Positions 8,397-16,411 of a stretch of 64,000 nt of DNA are shown piece by piece. How positions within the stretch are numbered: position 1 is the first letter of the stretch; every line of letters starts with the position of its first letter. Source of the DNA: an uncultured Oscillospiraceae bacterium (GTDB taxonomy: Bacteria > Bacillota > Clostridia > Oscillospirales > JAAYXM01); assembly GCA_934646115.1 (NCBI GenBank), contig CAKUEM010000004.1, forward strand, positions 9,932 through 73,931. The letters are read 5' to 3'. The translations under genes and the position numbers were made by a program. The notes under the pieces were generated by a model. The model searched no databases, was not told the origin of the DNA, and saw nothing but the letters and a program-made list of their open reading frames with translations.

Positions 8397-8843
8397 ATGG
8401 ACGAAAAGAAGATCCAGGCGATCAAAAAGCTTGCGTTTGACATGGCGGATAAGCTGAAAAAGAACGAGCTGACCGCGTTTGATCTGGAATATGATGATTT
8501 AAAAATCTCCGTTCGGCGCGAGGGGATAGTCAGCGCTCCTCCGCCTGTTGCCGCCGCGCCGCGCGCGGAAGCGCCTGCCCAGCCCGAGCACGCGGAGGAG
8601 CGCCCTGCGGGCAACGTAGTCAAAAGCCCGATCGTCGGCACGTTTTATCAGGCGGCGGCGCCCGGGGGCGAGCCGTTTGTCAAGGCGGGCGCGAAGGTGC
8701 AGCGCGGCGACGTGCTCTGCATCATCGAGGCGATGAAAATGCTCAATGAGATCGAAAGCGAATTTGAGGGCGAGGTCACGCAGATCCTCGTTGCGGACGG
8801 CGAGCTGGTTGAATTCGGCCAGCCGCTGATGGTGATTGAATAA
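8397..8843 (+). CDS. accB: Biotin carboxyl carrier protein of acetyl-CoA carboxylase
   Basis: Carries biotin between the carboxylase and carboxyltransferase subunits. 148 residues: an N-terminal helical region, a Pro/Ala-rich linker (about 45-65, SAPPPVAAAPRAEAPAQP), and a C-terminal biotinyl domain with the EAMKMLNEIE motif whose Lys is biotinylated. Starts five bases after fabF. The interleaving with fabZ and accC matches the common Clostridia and Bacilli cluster order. Confidence 0.96.
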   Translation: MDEKKIQAIKKLAFDMADKLKKNELTAFDLEYDDLKISVRREGIVSAPPPVAAAPRAEAPAQPEHAEERPAGNVVKSPIVGTFYQAAAPGGEPFVKAGAKVQRGDVLCIIEAMKMLNEIESEFEGEVTQILVADGELVEFGQPLMVIE

Positions 8844-8854
8844 GAGGGATCATG

Positions 8855-9289
8855 ATGTTGGATAAAAAGCAGATTCAGGAGATCATTCCGCATCGCGGCG
8901 AGATGCTTTTGCTTGACCGGGTGCTTGAGCTTGTGCCGGGCGAGCGCTGCGTTGCAGAAAAAACGCTGACGGGAGACGAATGGTTTTTCAAAGGGCATTT
9001 CCCCGGCATGCCGGTCATGCCCGGCGTTCTGACGATGGAAGCGCTCGCGCAGGCGGGCGCGGTTGCGGTGCTTTCCATGCCGGAGTTTGCGGGGAAGATC
9101 GGGCTGTTTGCGGGCATTGACAAGGCGCGGTTTAAGCGCAAGATCACGCCCGGAGACACGATTCGGCTGGAGGTCGAGCTGATTCGTCTGCGCGGTCCGA
9201 TCGGGGTCGGCAAGGCGGTTGCGTTTGTAGACGGCGAAAAAGCTGCGTATGGCGAGCTGACCTTTGCAATCGGCAACGCGACAGAGTAA
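8855..9289 (+). CDS. fabZ: 3-hydroxyacyl-ACP dehydratase
   Basis: Dehydrates beta-hydroxyacyl-ACP to trans-2-enoyl-ACP. 144 residues, hotdog fold, with the catalytic His in GHFPGMPVMPGVL and Glu in MEALAQAG. Two adjacent ATGs (8852, 8855) are possible. The second is better spaced from GAGGG. Lies between accB and accC in the same operon. Confidence 0.95.
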   Translation: MLDKKQIQEIIPHRGEMLLLDRVLELVPGERCVAEKTLTGDEWFFKGHFPGMPVMPGVLTMEALAQAGAVAVLSMPEFAGKIGLFAGIDKARFKRKITPGDTIRLEVELIRLRGPIGVGKAVAFVDGEKAAYGELTFAIGNATE

Positions 9290-9295
9290 GGCGGG

Positions 9296-10648
9296 ATGGC
9301 TATGACAATCAAAAAAGTGTTGATCGCAAACCGCTCGGAAATTGCCGTGCGGATCATTCGCGCATGCCGCGATATGGGGATCATCTCGGTTGCGGTGTAT
9401 TCCACCGCGGATGCAGACGCGCTGCATACGCAGATCGCGGACGAGGCAATTTGCATCGGTCCGCCGCGTCCGGCGGACAGTTATTTGAATAAAGAGCGAA
9501 TCATCAGCGCGGCGCTTGCCATCGGCGCGGATGCGATCCACCCGGGGTTTGGATTCCTATCTGAAAATGCGGAGTTCGCGCGCCTGTGCGAGCAGCATGG
9601 CATTTGTTTTATCGGTCCTCCGGCTGATGCAATCGCCCGCATGGGCGATAAGATCGAGGCGCGGCGCACCGTGCAGGAGGCGGGCGTTCCGGTTATTCCC
9701 GGGTCAGACGGGGCGGTCGATTCGTACAAGCAGGCGGAGACGATCGCGGTGCGCATCGGCTTTCCGCTGATGATCAAGGCGTGCGCAGGAGGAGGAGGCC
9801 GCGGGATCCGTCAGGTGGATTCTATGGAGGAGCTGCGCCGTCAATATGACGCGGCGCGCGCCGAGGCGAAGGTCTCGTTTGGCGACGATCGCGTGTATAT
9901 AGAAAAATGCATTCTTTCGCCGCGCCATGTGGAGTTTCAGATCCTTGCGGATGCGCATGGCAACGCGGTGCATCTGTTTGAGCGCGACTGCTCTGTGCAG
10001 CGCAAGCATCAAAAGCTGGTGGAAGAGTCGCCTTCCACGTTTATCGATGACGAAATGCGCCGCGAAATGGGCGAAAAGGCGGTGCGCGCGGCGCGCGCGG
10101 CGGGTTATGTCGGCGCGGGAACGATAGAGTATCTCATCGATGAAGACCGGAAATTTTATTTTATGGAAATGAACACGCGCATTCAGGTTGAGCATCCGGT
10201 CACGGAGATGGTGACCGGGGTGGATATCGTACGTGAGCAGATCCGCATTGCGGCGGGCGAGCCGTTGGGCTATACGCAGGCGGATATCCGCCTGGACGGG
10301 CATGCGATCGAATGCCGCATCAATGCGGAGGACCCGGAGCGGAATTTTGCCCCCTGCCCGGGAACGATCCATGCGCTGCATATGCCGGGCGGACCGGGCG
10401 TGCGCATTGACAGCGCAGTGTATCAGGGGTATACGATCCCGCCGTTTTATGATTCGATGATCGTGAAGCTGATCGTTCACGGAAAAGACCGCAAAACGGC
10501 GATCGAGCGTATGCGCCGCGCCTTGGCGGAATGCCTGGTCGACGGGGTCACGATCAATGCAGATTACCAGATGGCGATCGTGAGCCACCCGGACTTTATT
10601 TCGGGAGAGTATGGAACGGATTTCATCGAGCGGGACCTGCAGCTCTGA
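9296..10648 (+). CDS. accC: Biotin carboxylase of acetyl-CoA carboxylase
   Basis: ATP-dependent carboxylation of the biotin on AccB. 450 residues, with N-terminal biotin carboxylase domain (KVLIANRSEIAVRIIRACRD), ATP-grasp core with glycine loop CAGGGGRGIR, the HVEFQ and MNTRIQVEHPVTE catalytic region, and C-terminal domain, all family-typical. An in-frame ATG at 9302 is better spaced from the GGCGGG ribosome site, so the true start may be two codons later. Confidence 0.96.
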   Translation: MAMTIKKVLIANRSEIAVRIIRACRDMGIISVAVYSTADADALHTQIADEAICIGPPRPADSYLNKERIISAALAIGADAIHPGFGFLSENAEFARLCEQHGICFIGPPADAIARMGDKIEARRTVQEAGVPVIPGSDGAVDSYKQAETIAVRIGFPLMIKACAGGGGRGIRQVDSMEELRRQYDAARAEAKVSFGDDRVYIEKCILSPRHVEFQILADAHGNAVHLFERDCSVQRKHQKLVEESPSTFIDDEMRREMGEKAVRAARAAGYVGAGTIEYLIDEDRKFYFMEMNTRIQVEHPVTEMVTGVDIVREQIRIAAGEPLGYTQADIRLDGHAIECRINAEDPERNFAPCPGTIHALHMPGGPGVRIDSAVYQGYTIPPFYDSMIVKLIVHGKDRKTAIERMRRALAECLVDGVTINADYQMAIVSHPDFISGEYGTDFIERDLQL

Positions 10649-10665
10649 TAAAGGAGTGAGCGAAG

Positions 10666-11523
10666 CTGTTACAGGATTTATTTAAGAAAACACGATATGC
10701 CACGGTGTCGCCACCGCGGAAAACAGAACAAACGCCGCCGGAAAGTGGCGTAAAATGCCCGAAATGCGGGAAAATATACACGGAAGAGGAATATGCGCGT
10801 GCGCATGCCGTGTGCCGCGTGTGCGGGCATCATGGGCGCATTGGCGCACAGGAGCGAATCGCGCTGCTTGCCGATGCGGAAACTTTTGTGGAATATGACG
10901 AGGGATTATTCACGGAAAACCCCTTGAAATTTGAGGGATATGAGGGTAAAATAAATGAGCTTCATACTCGTACCGGGCTGCGCGAGGCGGTCGTTTGCGG
11001 TGAATGCGAAATTGGCGGCGCGCGCTGCATGCTCGGCGTGATGGATGCGCGCTTTCTGATGGCGTCCATGGGCAGTGTGGTCGGCGAGAAGCTCACAAGG
11101 CTGTTTGAACGGGCGACCGAGCGGCGGCTTCCGGTCGTGCTGTGCTGCGCGTCCGGCGGCGCGCGGATGCATGAGGGGATCTATTCGCTCATGCAGATGG
11201 CGAAGGTCTCGGGCGCTGTGCGGCGGCATAGCGACGCGGGTCAGCTTTACATTACGGTGCTGACCGATCCGACTACGGGCGGCGTGACGGCGAGCTTTGC
11301 GATGCTGGGCGATGTGATTTTATCTGAGCCGGGCGCATTGATCGGCTTTGCCGGGCGGCGCGTGATCGAGGGTACGATCGGTGAAAAGCTGCCGGAGGAT
11401 TTCCAAAGTGCGGAGTTTAATTTGGAAAACGGCTTTGTGGATGCGATCGTGCCGCGCGAGAAGCTGCGCGATACGCTCAATCTGCTTTTAAACCTGCATA
11501 AGGAGGTTGAGCGCGTTGAGTAA
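10666..11523 (+). CDS. accD: Acetyl-CoA carboxylase carboxyltransferase beta subunit, CTG start
   Basis: Carboxyltransferase half that, with AccA, moves CO2 from biotin to acetyl-CoA. A C4 zinc ribbon (CPKCGK and CRVCGH) is followed by the crotonase-like core with SGGARMHEG. The first standard start is GTG at 10705, but it has no ribosome site and drops the usual N-terminus. Reading back in frame gives LQDLFKKTRYATVS, which matches AccD N-termini, down to a CTG at 10666 nine bases after AAGGAG. TGA at 10657 closes the frame. I therefore annotate a CTG start (285 residues). Confidence 0.88.
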   Translation: MLQDLFKKTRYATVSPPRKTEQTPPESGVKCPKCGKIYTEEEYARAHAVCRVCGHHGRIGAQERIALLADAETFVEYDEGLFTENPLKFEGYEGKINELHTRTGLREAVVCGECEIGGARCMLGVMDARFLMASMGSVVGEKLTRLFERATERRLPVVLCCASGGARMHEGIYSLMQMAKVSGAVRRHSDAGQLYITVLTDPTTGGVTASFAMLGDVILSEPGALIGFAGRRVIEGTIGEKLPEDFQSAEFNLENGFVDAIVPREKLRDTLNLLLNLHKEVERVE

Positions 11524-12346
11524 AAAGCAAAGATCGGTTGCCGAGCGGATCGAGATCGGGCGGCATAAGGATCGACCAAATATTACAGATTACATTTCTC
11601 TTATTTTCGAGGATTTTATTGAGCTGCATGGCGATCGCGCCTTTGGCGACGATTCGGCAATATGCGGCGGAATCGCCCGGTTTCAGGGCGCGCCGGTCAC
11701 TGTGATCGGTCACAAAAAGGGCAAGAATACTACAGAAAATATCAAAATGAATTTCGGTATGCCATATCCGGAGGGATATCGCAAAGCGCTGCGGCTGATG
11801 CGGCAGGCGGAGAAATTCCATCGCCCGATCCTTTGCTTTGTGGATACGCCGGGCGCGCATTGCGGCGTCGGCGCGGAGCAGCGCGGGCAGGGCGAGGCGA
11901 TCGCGCGAAATCTATATGAAATGATGGGGCTGCGCGTTCCGATCATTTCCGTGATCACCGGGGAGGGCGGAAGCGGCGGCGCGCTGGCGCTTGCTGTGGC
12001 CAATGAGGTGTACATGCTTGAAAACGCGGTGTATTCCATCAGTTCGCCGGAAGGGTTTGCCAGTATTTTATGGAAAGACCCGACGCGTGAGCTGGAAGCG
12101 GCGGAACAGCTGCGCATGACGGCGCCCGATTTATTAGAGTTTGGCGTGATCGAAAAAGTCATTGCAGAGCCGCGCGGCGGCGCGCATGAGGACGCAAACG
12201 CGGTTGCGAAAAACTTAAAAAAAGCGTTCGCAGAGGCGCTTGCGCGTATGGCAGATATGTCGGGCGAGCAGCTTGTAAACGAGCGGTATCAAAAATTCCG
12301 TAATATCGGCGTGTTTGGCGAGGAAACAATTACTGAAAAGGCATAA
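11516..12346 (+). CDS. accA: Acetyl-CoA carboxylase carboxyltransferase alpha subunit
   Basis: Partner of AccD. 276 residues, crotonase fold, with GEGGSGGALALAVAN, HKKGKNT and the conserved SISSPEGFASILWKD. The TTG at 11516 is chosen because AGGAGG lies nine bases upstream inside the end of accD. An earlier TTG at 11507 abuts the ribosome site. Overlaps accD by eight bases, suggesting translational coupling of the two subunits. Confidence 0.94.
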   Translation: MSKKQRSVAERIEIGRHKDRPNITDYISLIFEDFIELHGDRAFGDDSAICGGIARFQGAPVTVIGHKKGKNTTENIKMNFGMPYPEGYRKALRLMRQAEKFHRPILCFVDTPGAHCGVGAEQRGQGEAIARNLYEMMGLRVPIISVITGEGGSGGALALAVANEVYMLENAVYSISSPEGFASILWKDPTRELEAAEQLRMTAPDLLEFGVIEKVIAEPRGGAHEDANAVAKNLKKAFAEALARMADMSGEQLVNERYQKFRNIGVFGEETITEKA

Positions 12347-12465
12347 AATGTGCGGCTTTCGGGGGAATTGCCCGGGCAGAGCCATGCTTTGGAATTGGCG
12401 CTGTGTTTTGCAGCGTGTATTCGGCCCGCATTGGTATATAAAATATCTTTATGGAGGAATGATTC

Positions 12466-12693
12466 ATGGTAATCAATAAGGTGAAAAAGATTCTGGCGGC
12501 TCAGCTCGATATCGACGTGAACAAGATCACGGAATCAACGGATATCGCCGAGGATCTGGGCGCGGATTCGCTCGATGTGGTGGAGCTCATGATGTCGATC
12601 GAAGAGGAATTCGGCATTGAGATTTCCGATGAAGAGGCGCGCAACTTTAAAACGGTTGGCGATGTCGTTTCTTATATCGAGTCTAAGGCGTAA
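12466..12693 (+). CDS. acpP: Acyl carrier protein
   Basis: Carries the growing acyl chain on a phosphopantetheine arm. 75 acidic residues with the attachment Ser in EDLGADSLDVVELMM. ATGGAGGAATGATTC precedes the start. Last gene of the fab-acc operon, 119 bases after accA, and followed at once by a strong terminator. No separate promoter could be assigned with confidence in the gap. Confidence 0.97.
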   Translation: MVINKVKKILAAQLDIDVNKITESTDIAEDLGADSLDVVELMMSIEEEFGIEISDEEARNFKTVGDVVSYIESKA

Positions 12694-12706
12694 ATTTTGC
12701 CATCAA

Positions 12707-12749
12707 GACGGGCAGGAAATGCGAGTAAGCATTTCCTGCCCGTCTTTTT
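12707..12749 (+). terminator. Terminator of the fab-acc-acpP operon
   Basis: A perfect 16-bp stem (12707-12722 with 12729-12744), 6-base loop, then TTTTT. Confidence 0.92.
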
Positions 12750-12771
12750 ATAGCAGCGCGATATGGGGATA

Positions 12772-12806
12772 ATAAAAACGGGGGAATGCAGCTAGCATTC
12801 CCCCGT
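12772..12806 (-). terminator. Terminator of the 2-oxoacid oxidoreductase operon
   Basis: A perfect 12-bp stem (12778-12789 with 12795-12806), followed on the minus strand by TTTTTATT. It faces the acpP terminator, closing two convergent operons. Confidence 0.9.
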
Positions 12807-12831
12807 GATATGAGGCGTTATTATTCGGGAA

Positions 12832-13368
12832 TTAGCCCTCGTAATGATATCCGAGCTCTACCGCTTTGATGTTTTTATCGATCAGCGCCGCCTTGCGCGC
12901 CGGAACGACCTTGCGGATCGCCGCCGTGATCGATTCTAAGTTGCAATCCGGCAGCTCGCGCACGACCTTACCCAGCATGATCATATTCGCCATGCCGCTC
13001 AGATCATTGTCATTTGCCATCTGCGTAGACGGGATGTAGAAGCACTTCACATCCGGGCGGTTGACCTTGCGCGTGATAAGCGTACTGTCGATAAACGCGA
13101 TGCCATTTTCTAAAATTGCATTTTCGAATTTATCCAGCGAAGGCAGGTTCATCGCAATTAAGATCTGCGGATCGTTGACGATCGGAGAGCCGATCGGCGT
13201 GTCGCTGATGATCACGCTGCAATTCGCCGTGCCGCCGCGCATTTCGGGGCCGTAGGACGGAAGCCAGCTCACCTCATGCCCGTCCATCATGCCGGCATAC
13301 ACCAAAACCTTGCCGGAGAACAGGATGCCCTGTCCGCCGAAGCCTGCGATTACGATCTCGTTTTTCAT
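12832..13368 (-). CDS. 2-oxoacid:ferredoxin oxidoreductase, gamma subunit
   Basis: Third catalytic subunit of a CoA-forming, ferredoxin-reducing 2-oxoacid oxidoreductase. 178 residues. The glycine loop IAGFGGQGILFSGKVL at the N-terminus and SYGPEMRGGTANCSV are the family hallmarks of the PFOR/KOR/VOR gamma domain. The start overlaps the beta-subunit stop by one base (TAATG), indicating coupled translation. Substrate (2-oxoisovalerate, 2-oxoglutarate or other) cannot be fixed from this subunit. Confidence 0.9.
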   Translation of the reverse strand: MKNEIVIAGFGGQGILFSGKVLVYAGMMDGHEVSWLPSYGPEMRGGTANCSVIISDTPIGSPIVNDPQILIAMNLPSLDKFENAILENGIAFIDSTLITRKVNRPDVKCFYIPSTQMANDNDLSGMANMIMLGKVVRELPDCNLESITAAIRKVVPARKAALIDKNIKAVELGYHYEG

Positions 13369-14120
13369 TATGCCTTCGCCTCCTCTCCGATGTCCTTAAA
13401 CACGCCGAGCGGATAGTAGGGAAGCATGTTCTCTTCCAGCCACTCAAGCGCTTTGACCGGGCTGAGACCCCAGTTCGTCGGACAGCTGGAGACGACCTCT
13501 ACGATCGAGAAGCCTTTGCCCTCAAGCTGATATTGAAATGCCTTTTTGATCGCGCGCTTTGCGTTGTTGACGTTTTTTATGTTGTTTACCGTCACGCGCT
13601 CTGCATAGGCGGTACCGCTCAGCGTGGCGAGCATCTCGCAAACGCGAACCGGATAACCGTCAAGCTTGACGTCACGGCCATACGGCGTGGTCTGCGTGAT
13701 CTGCTCAGGCAGCGTGGTCGGCGCCATCTGACCGCCGGTCATGCCGTAAATCGCGTTGTTTACGAAAATGACCGTGATGTTCTCGCCGCGCGTTGCGGCA
13801 TGCACGGTTTCCGCCGTGCCGATTGCGGCGAGGTCGCCATCGCCCTGATAGGTAAAGATCACGTTATCCGGCAGCGCGCGGCGCAGACCGGTCGCCACGG
13901 CGGGCGCGCGTCCGTGTGGCGCTTCCACCATGTCGCATTCAAAATAATTATAAGCAAGCACGCTGCATCCGACCGGCGCCACGCCGACCGTGCGCTCCGT
14001 GATTGCAAGCTCGTCCATCGTTTCAGCCACCAGGCGGTGGATGATCCCGTGGGTACATCCCGGACAGTAATGCGTCGGGACATTGGATAAGGATTTCGGT
14101 CTTTCAAATACCACAGCCAT
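13368..14120 (-). CDS. 2-oxoacid:ferredoxin oxidoreductase, beta (TPP-binding) subunit
   Basis: Binds thiamine diphosphate and a [4Fe-4S] cluster for decarboxylation. 250 residues. The CPGC pair in THYCPGCTHG, Cys in PVGCSVLA and the TPP motif GDGDLAAIG...NNAIYGMTGGQ are visible. The frame is open far upstream (to 14333) through the alpha gene, but MAVVFERPKS at 14120 overlaps the alpha stop as TAATG and fits the family. Confidence 0.92.
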   Translation of the reverse strand: MAVVFERPKSLSNVPTHYCPGCTHGIIHRLVAETMDELAITERTVGVAPVGCSVLAYNYFECDMVEAPHGRAPAVATGLRRALPDNVIFTYQGDGDLAAIGTAETVHAATRGENITVIFVNNAIYGMTGGQMAPTTLPEQITQTTPYGRDVKLDGYPVRVCEMLATLSGTAYAERVTVNNIKNVNNAKRAIKKAFQYQLEGKGFSIVEVVSSCPTNWGLSPVKALEWLEENMLPYYPLGVFKDIGEEAKA

Positions 14121-15184
14121 TATTTCAGCCCTCCCGCAATTTCTTTGATTTTCGCAAGCACCTCGTCCGGCTTCATGACCATGCCGCCGGTGCGGTTGCA
14201 GAGATAAACCGGGCGCGAGCAATCGATCGCAAGCTTCACGTCCTCGATCATCTGACCCATGGACAGCTCCACGCTTAAAAACGCCTTCGCCGTGGCAGAA
14301 ACCTTCTTCAACGTATCCTCCGGGAACGGCCAAAGCGTGATCGGGCGGACAATGCCTACACGAATGCCCTGCTCACGCGCCGCAAGGACCGCGTTTTTCG
14401 CAACGCGCGCCGCCGCGCCGTATGCAACGATCACGATATCCGCGTCGTCCGTCATGAAGCACTCTGCCTTCTGCTCGGTCGCTTTGATTTTTGCATAACG
14501 CTCAAAACGCTCAAAATTCGTGCGCTCCAGTTCATCCGGCGCGAGATAGAGCGAGTTTACGATGTTTTTCTTGCGTTTGCCATGCGTGCCGTTGGTCGCC
14601 CAATCCTTCGGCGGGAGCTTGCGGCTGCTCTCGGTCGGGAATTCCGCCGGCTCCATCATCTGACCGAGAATACCGTCGCCCAGGATCATGACCGGCATCC
14701 GATACAGATCCGCCATATCAAACGCATCGTAAGTCAGGTTGACCATCTCCTGCACCGTGCTCGGCGCAACAACGATCACATGGAAGTCGCCATGGCCGAG
14801 GCCGCGCGTCGCCTGAAAATAGTCAGACTGCGACGGCTGAATGCCGCCGAGACCCGGACCGCCGCGCTGGATATTGATAATGACCGCCGGCAGGTCGCTG
14901 CCCGCGAGGTAAGAGATGCCCTCGCCCTTCAGGGAAATTCCGGGGCTGGAGCTGGAGGTAAGCACGCGCATGCCCGCGCTGGACGCGCCAAGCACCATAT
15001 TGATCGCGGCGATCTCGCTCTCCGCCTGGAGATATGTACCGCCATTTTTGCGCATATGCTTTGCCATATACGCCGCAACCTCTGTCTGCGGGGTGATCGG
15101 GTATCCGAAGAAGAACCGGCAGCCGGCGCGCATCGCCGCTTCTGCAAGCGCTTCGTTCCCTTTCATTAATACTTTTTCTGACAT
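14120..15184 (-). CDS. vorB: 2-oxoacid:ferredoxin oxidoreductase, alpha subunit (VorB-like)
   Basis: Pyrimidine-binding subunit of the thiamine-dependent oxidoreductase. 354 residues with MKGNEALAEAAMRAGC, FFGYPITPQTEV, TSSSSPGISLKGEG and GGPGLGGIQPSQSDYF. These are the features I associate with VorB (3-methyl-2-oxobutanoate:ferredoxin oxidoreductase); KorA is the main alternative. If VOR, it would make isobutyryl-CoA and similar acyl-CoAs from branched 2-oxoacids, producing reduced ferredoxin. Second of four subunit genes in the operon. Confidence 0.85.
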   Translation of the reverse strand: MSEKVLMKGNEALAEAAMRAGCRFFFGYPITPQTEVAAYMAKHMRKNGGTYLQAESEIAAINMVLGASSAGMRVLTSSSSPGISLKGEGISYLAGSDLPAVIINIQRGGPGLGGIQPSQSDYFQATRGLGHGDFHVIVVAPSTVQEMVNLTYDAFDMADLYRMPVMILGDGILGQMMEPAEFPTESSRKLPPKDWATNGTHGKRKKNIVNSLYLAPDELERTNFERFERYAKIKATEQKAECFMTDDADIVIVAYGAAARVAKNAVLAAREQGIRVGIVRPITLWPFPEDTLKKVSATAKAFLSVELSMGQMIEDVKLAIDCSRPVYLCNRTGGMVMKPDEVLAKIKEIAGGLK

Positions 15185-15193
15185 GAGACCGCC

Positions 15194-15400
15194 CTACCTT
15201 TCTACTGTAATTACCACGTCGGGACACATGGTTGCGCACATAGCGCAGCCGATGCATGCGCCCTGATCGATGATCTGCGCGGGGTTATAGCCCTTTTTGT
15301 TGATTTTATCCTGCGCCATTACCAGGATCTTTTTGGGGCAGGCATTGACGCAAAGCCCACAACCCTTACATTCATCTTCGCGGAATGTAACCTTAGCCAT
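15194..15400 (-). CDS. 2-oxoacid:ferredoxin oxidoreductase, delta (2x[4Fe-4S]) subunit
   Basis: 68-residue bacterial-type ferredoxin subunit that passes electrons to free ferredoxin. Two cluster motifs: CKGCGLCVNACP near residue 11 and CIGCAMCATMCP near residue 49. GGAGG lies eight bases before the start. First of the four oxidoreductase subunit genes, nine bases before the alpha gene. Confidence 0.92.
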   Translation of the reverse strand: MAKVTFREDECKGCGLCVNACPKKILVMAQDKINKKGYNPAQIIDQGACIGCAMCATMCPDVVITVER

Positions 15401-15484
15401 AACAAAAACCTCCTTTTATCCTATCCGAAAGGCAATGCCTTTGCTCGAACGAGCCCGCGAGATCGCGGCGGGAGTTTACAAAAA

Positions 15485-16147
15485 TCAAAGCTGCCAAACG
15501 TCTTTTTCCATCACATCGATCGCAAACGGATGCGGAAGCCGCGGCGGCTCAAGCTTGTGACTATAGCTTGTCATCACAAGCGGAAGCCCGGTCAGCTCGC
15601 TCACATGCTGCGCGAAAGCCCCGGTCTCTTCCACCGTGGCGCGCGTGGTCTCGCGCCCTAGATTGCTGTTGTTCACCAGCCCGGTAAAGCGGACATGGCA
15701 GGCGTCCTCGATCTCGCGGCGGATTTCCAGAACCTGCTCCGGCGTGCGTGTATCCGGCCGATATTGGTTTAAAACCATAAGCATATCATATTCCGCCGGG
15801 TCAGAAAGAAATTCCGCAAAACGCCCGAGCGCATAGGCGCCGCGGTCGTCCCCGCCCAGGTCGATGACCGAATAGGCAGGCGAGTGCGCGAACACGGAAT
15901 AGGCCTCTGCCGGGATCGATGGCAGATCCACATTTGAGTTCGCAAACGGTGAGGAAATAAAGCGAATGCCCGCGGCTTCAAGCGCCGCCTGGCTGTCTTT
16001 CGACCGGAAATAGGGATTTACGATATCCAGGTCGCAGATCGAGCAATCGCGCCCCTGCTTTTTGTGATAGAAGGCGAGGTTGACCGCAAGGTTCGTTTTT
16101 CCGCTGCCGTAATGCCCTGCGAAAATCGTGATTTTTTTAAACTGCAA
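15485..16147 (-). CDS. MinD/ParA-like P-loop ATPase linked to the oxidoreductase operon
   Basis: 220 residues with a Walker A GHYGSGKTNLAVNLA at the very N-terminus, Walker B-like SVIDLGGDDRGAYAL, and LVNNSNLG in the position of a base-specificity motif. Start is TTG, with AAGGAGG nine bases upstream. It sits first in the transcription unit, 84 bases ahead of the ferredoxin subunit, behind its own sigmaA promoter. The deviant fold relatives include Fe-S carrier and chaperone ATPases; a role in cofactor assembly of the oxidoreductase is only a guess. No cysteine pair typical of Mrp/NBP35 is present. Confidence 0.7.
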   Translation of the reverse strand: MQFKKITIFAGHYGSGKTNLAVNLAFYHKKQGRDCSICDLDIVNPYFRSKDSQAALEAAGIRFISSPFANSNVDLPSIPAEAYSVFAHSPAYSVIDLGGDDRGAYALGRFAEFLSDPAEYDMLMVLNQYRPDTRTPEQVLEIRREIEDACHVRFTGLVNNSNLGRETTRATVEETGAFAQHVSELTGLPLVMTSYSHKLEPPRLPHPFAIDVMEKDVWQL

Positions 16148-16183
16148 GTCACGCCGCCTCCTTATAATTTGGGATTATACATT

Positions 16184-16212
16184 ATCATATCACCGAAGCG
16201 AGCGTATTGCAA
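16184..16212 (-). promoter_or_regulatory. Promoter of the P-loop ATPase/oxidoreductase operon
   Basis: On the minus strand TTGCAA (16207-16212), 17 bases, TATGAT (16184-16189). Confidence 0.6.
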
Positions 16213-16330
16213 GGGCAATAATCTACTTGAAACAACAAAATTCGCGCAATATTTTGTGAAAAACGTCATGACGCGCGGTCAAAAAAGAGAAAAGAGGGAA
16301 AGTTTGGCATGACGCGCGCAAAATGCGCGC

Positions 16331-16372
16331 AAAAAAACCAGAGCCGAAGCACACGTCATCAGCTCTGGTTTT
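16331..16372 (-). terminator. Terminator of spo0A
   Basis: An 11-bp stem AAAACCAGAGC/GCTCTGGTTTT (16334-16344 with 16362-16372) and a run of seven T on the minus strand, 40 bases after the spo0A stop. Confidence 0.82.
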
Positions 16373-16411
16373 AAAATGCTTGAAGCATGCAGATACTAAC
16401 GGCGGAGCGGC

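Noticed and set aside
16310..16337. GCGCGC inverted repeat near spo0A 3' end
   Set aside because: It has no T run on the useful side. The neighbouring 11-bp stem is the real terminator, and GCGCGC is very common here.
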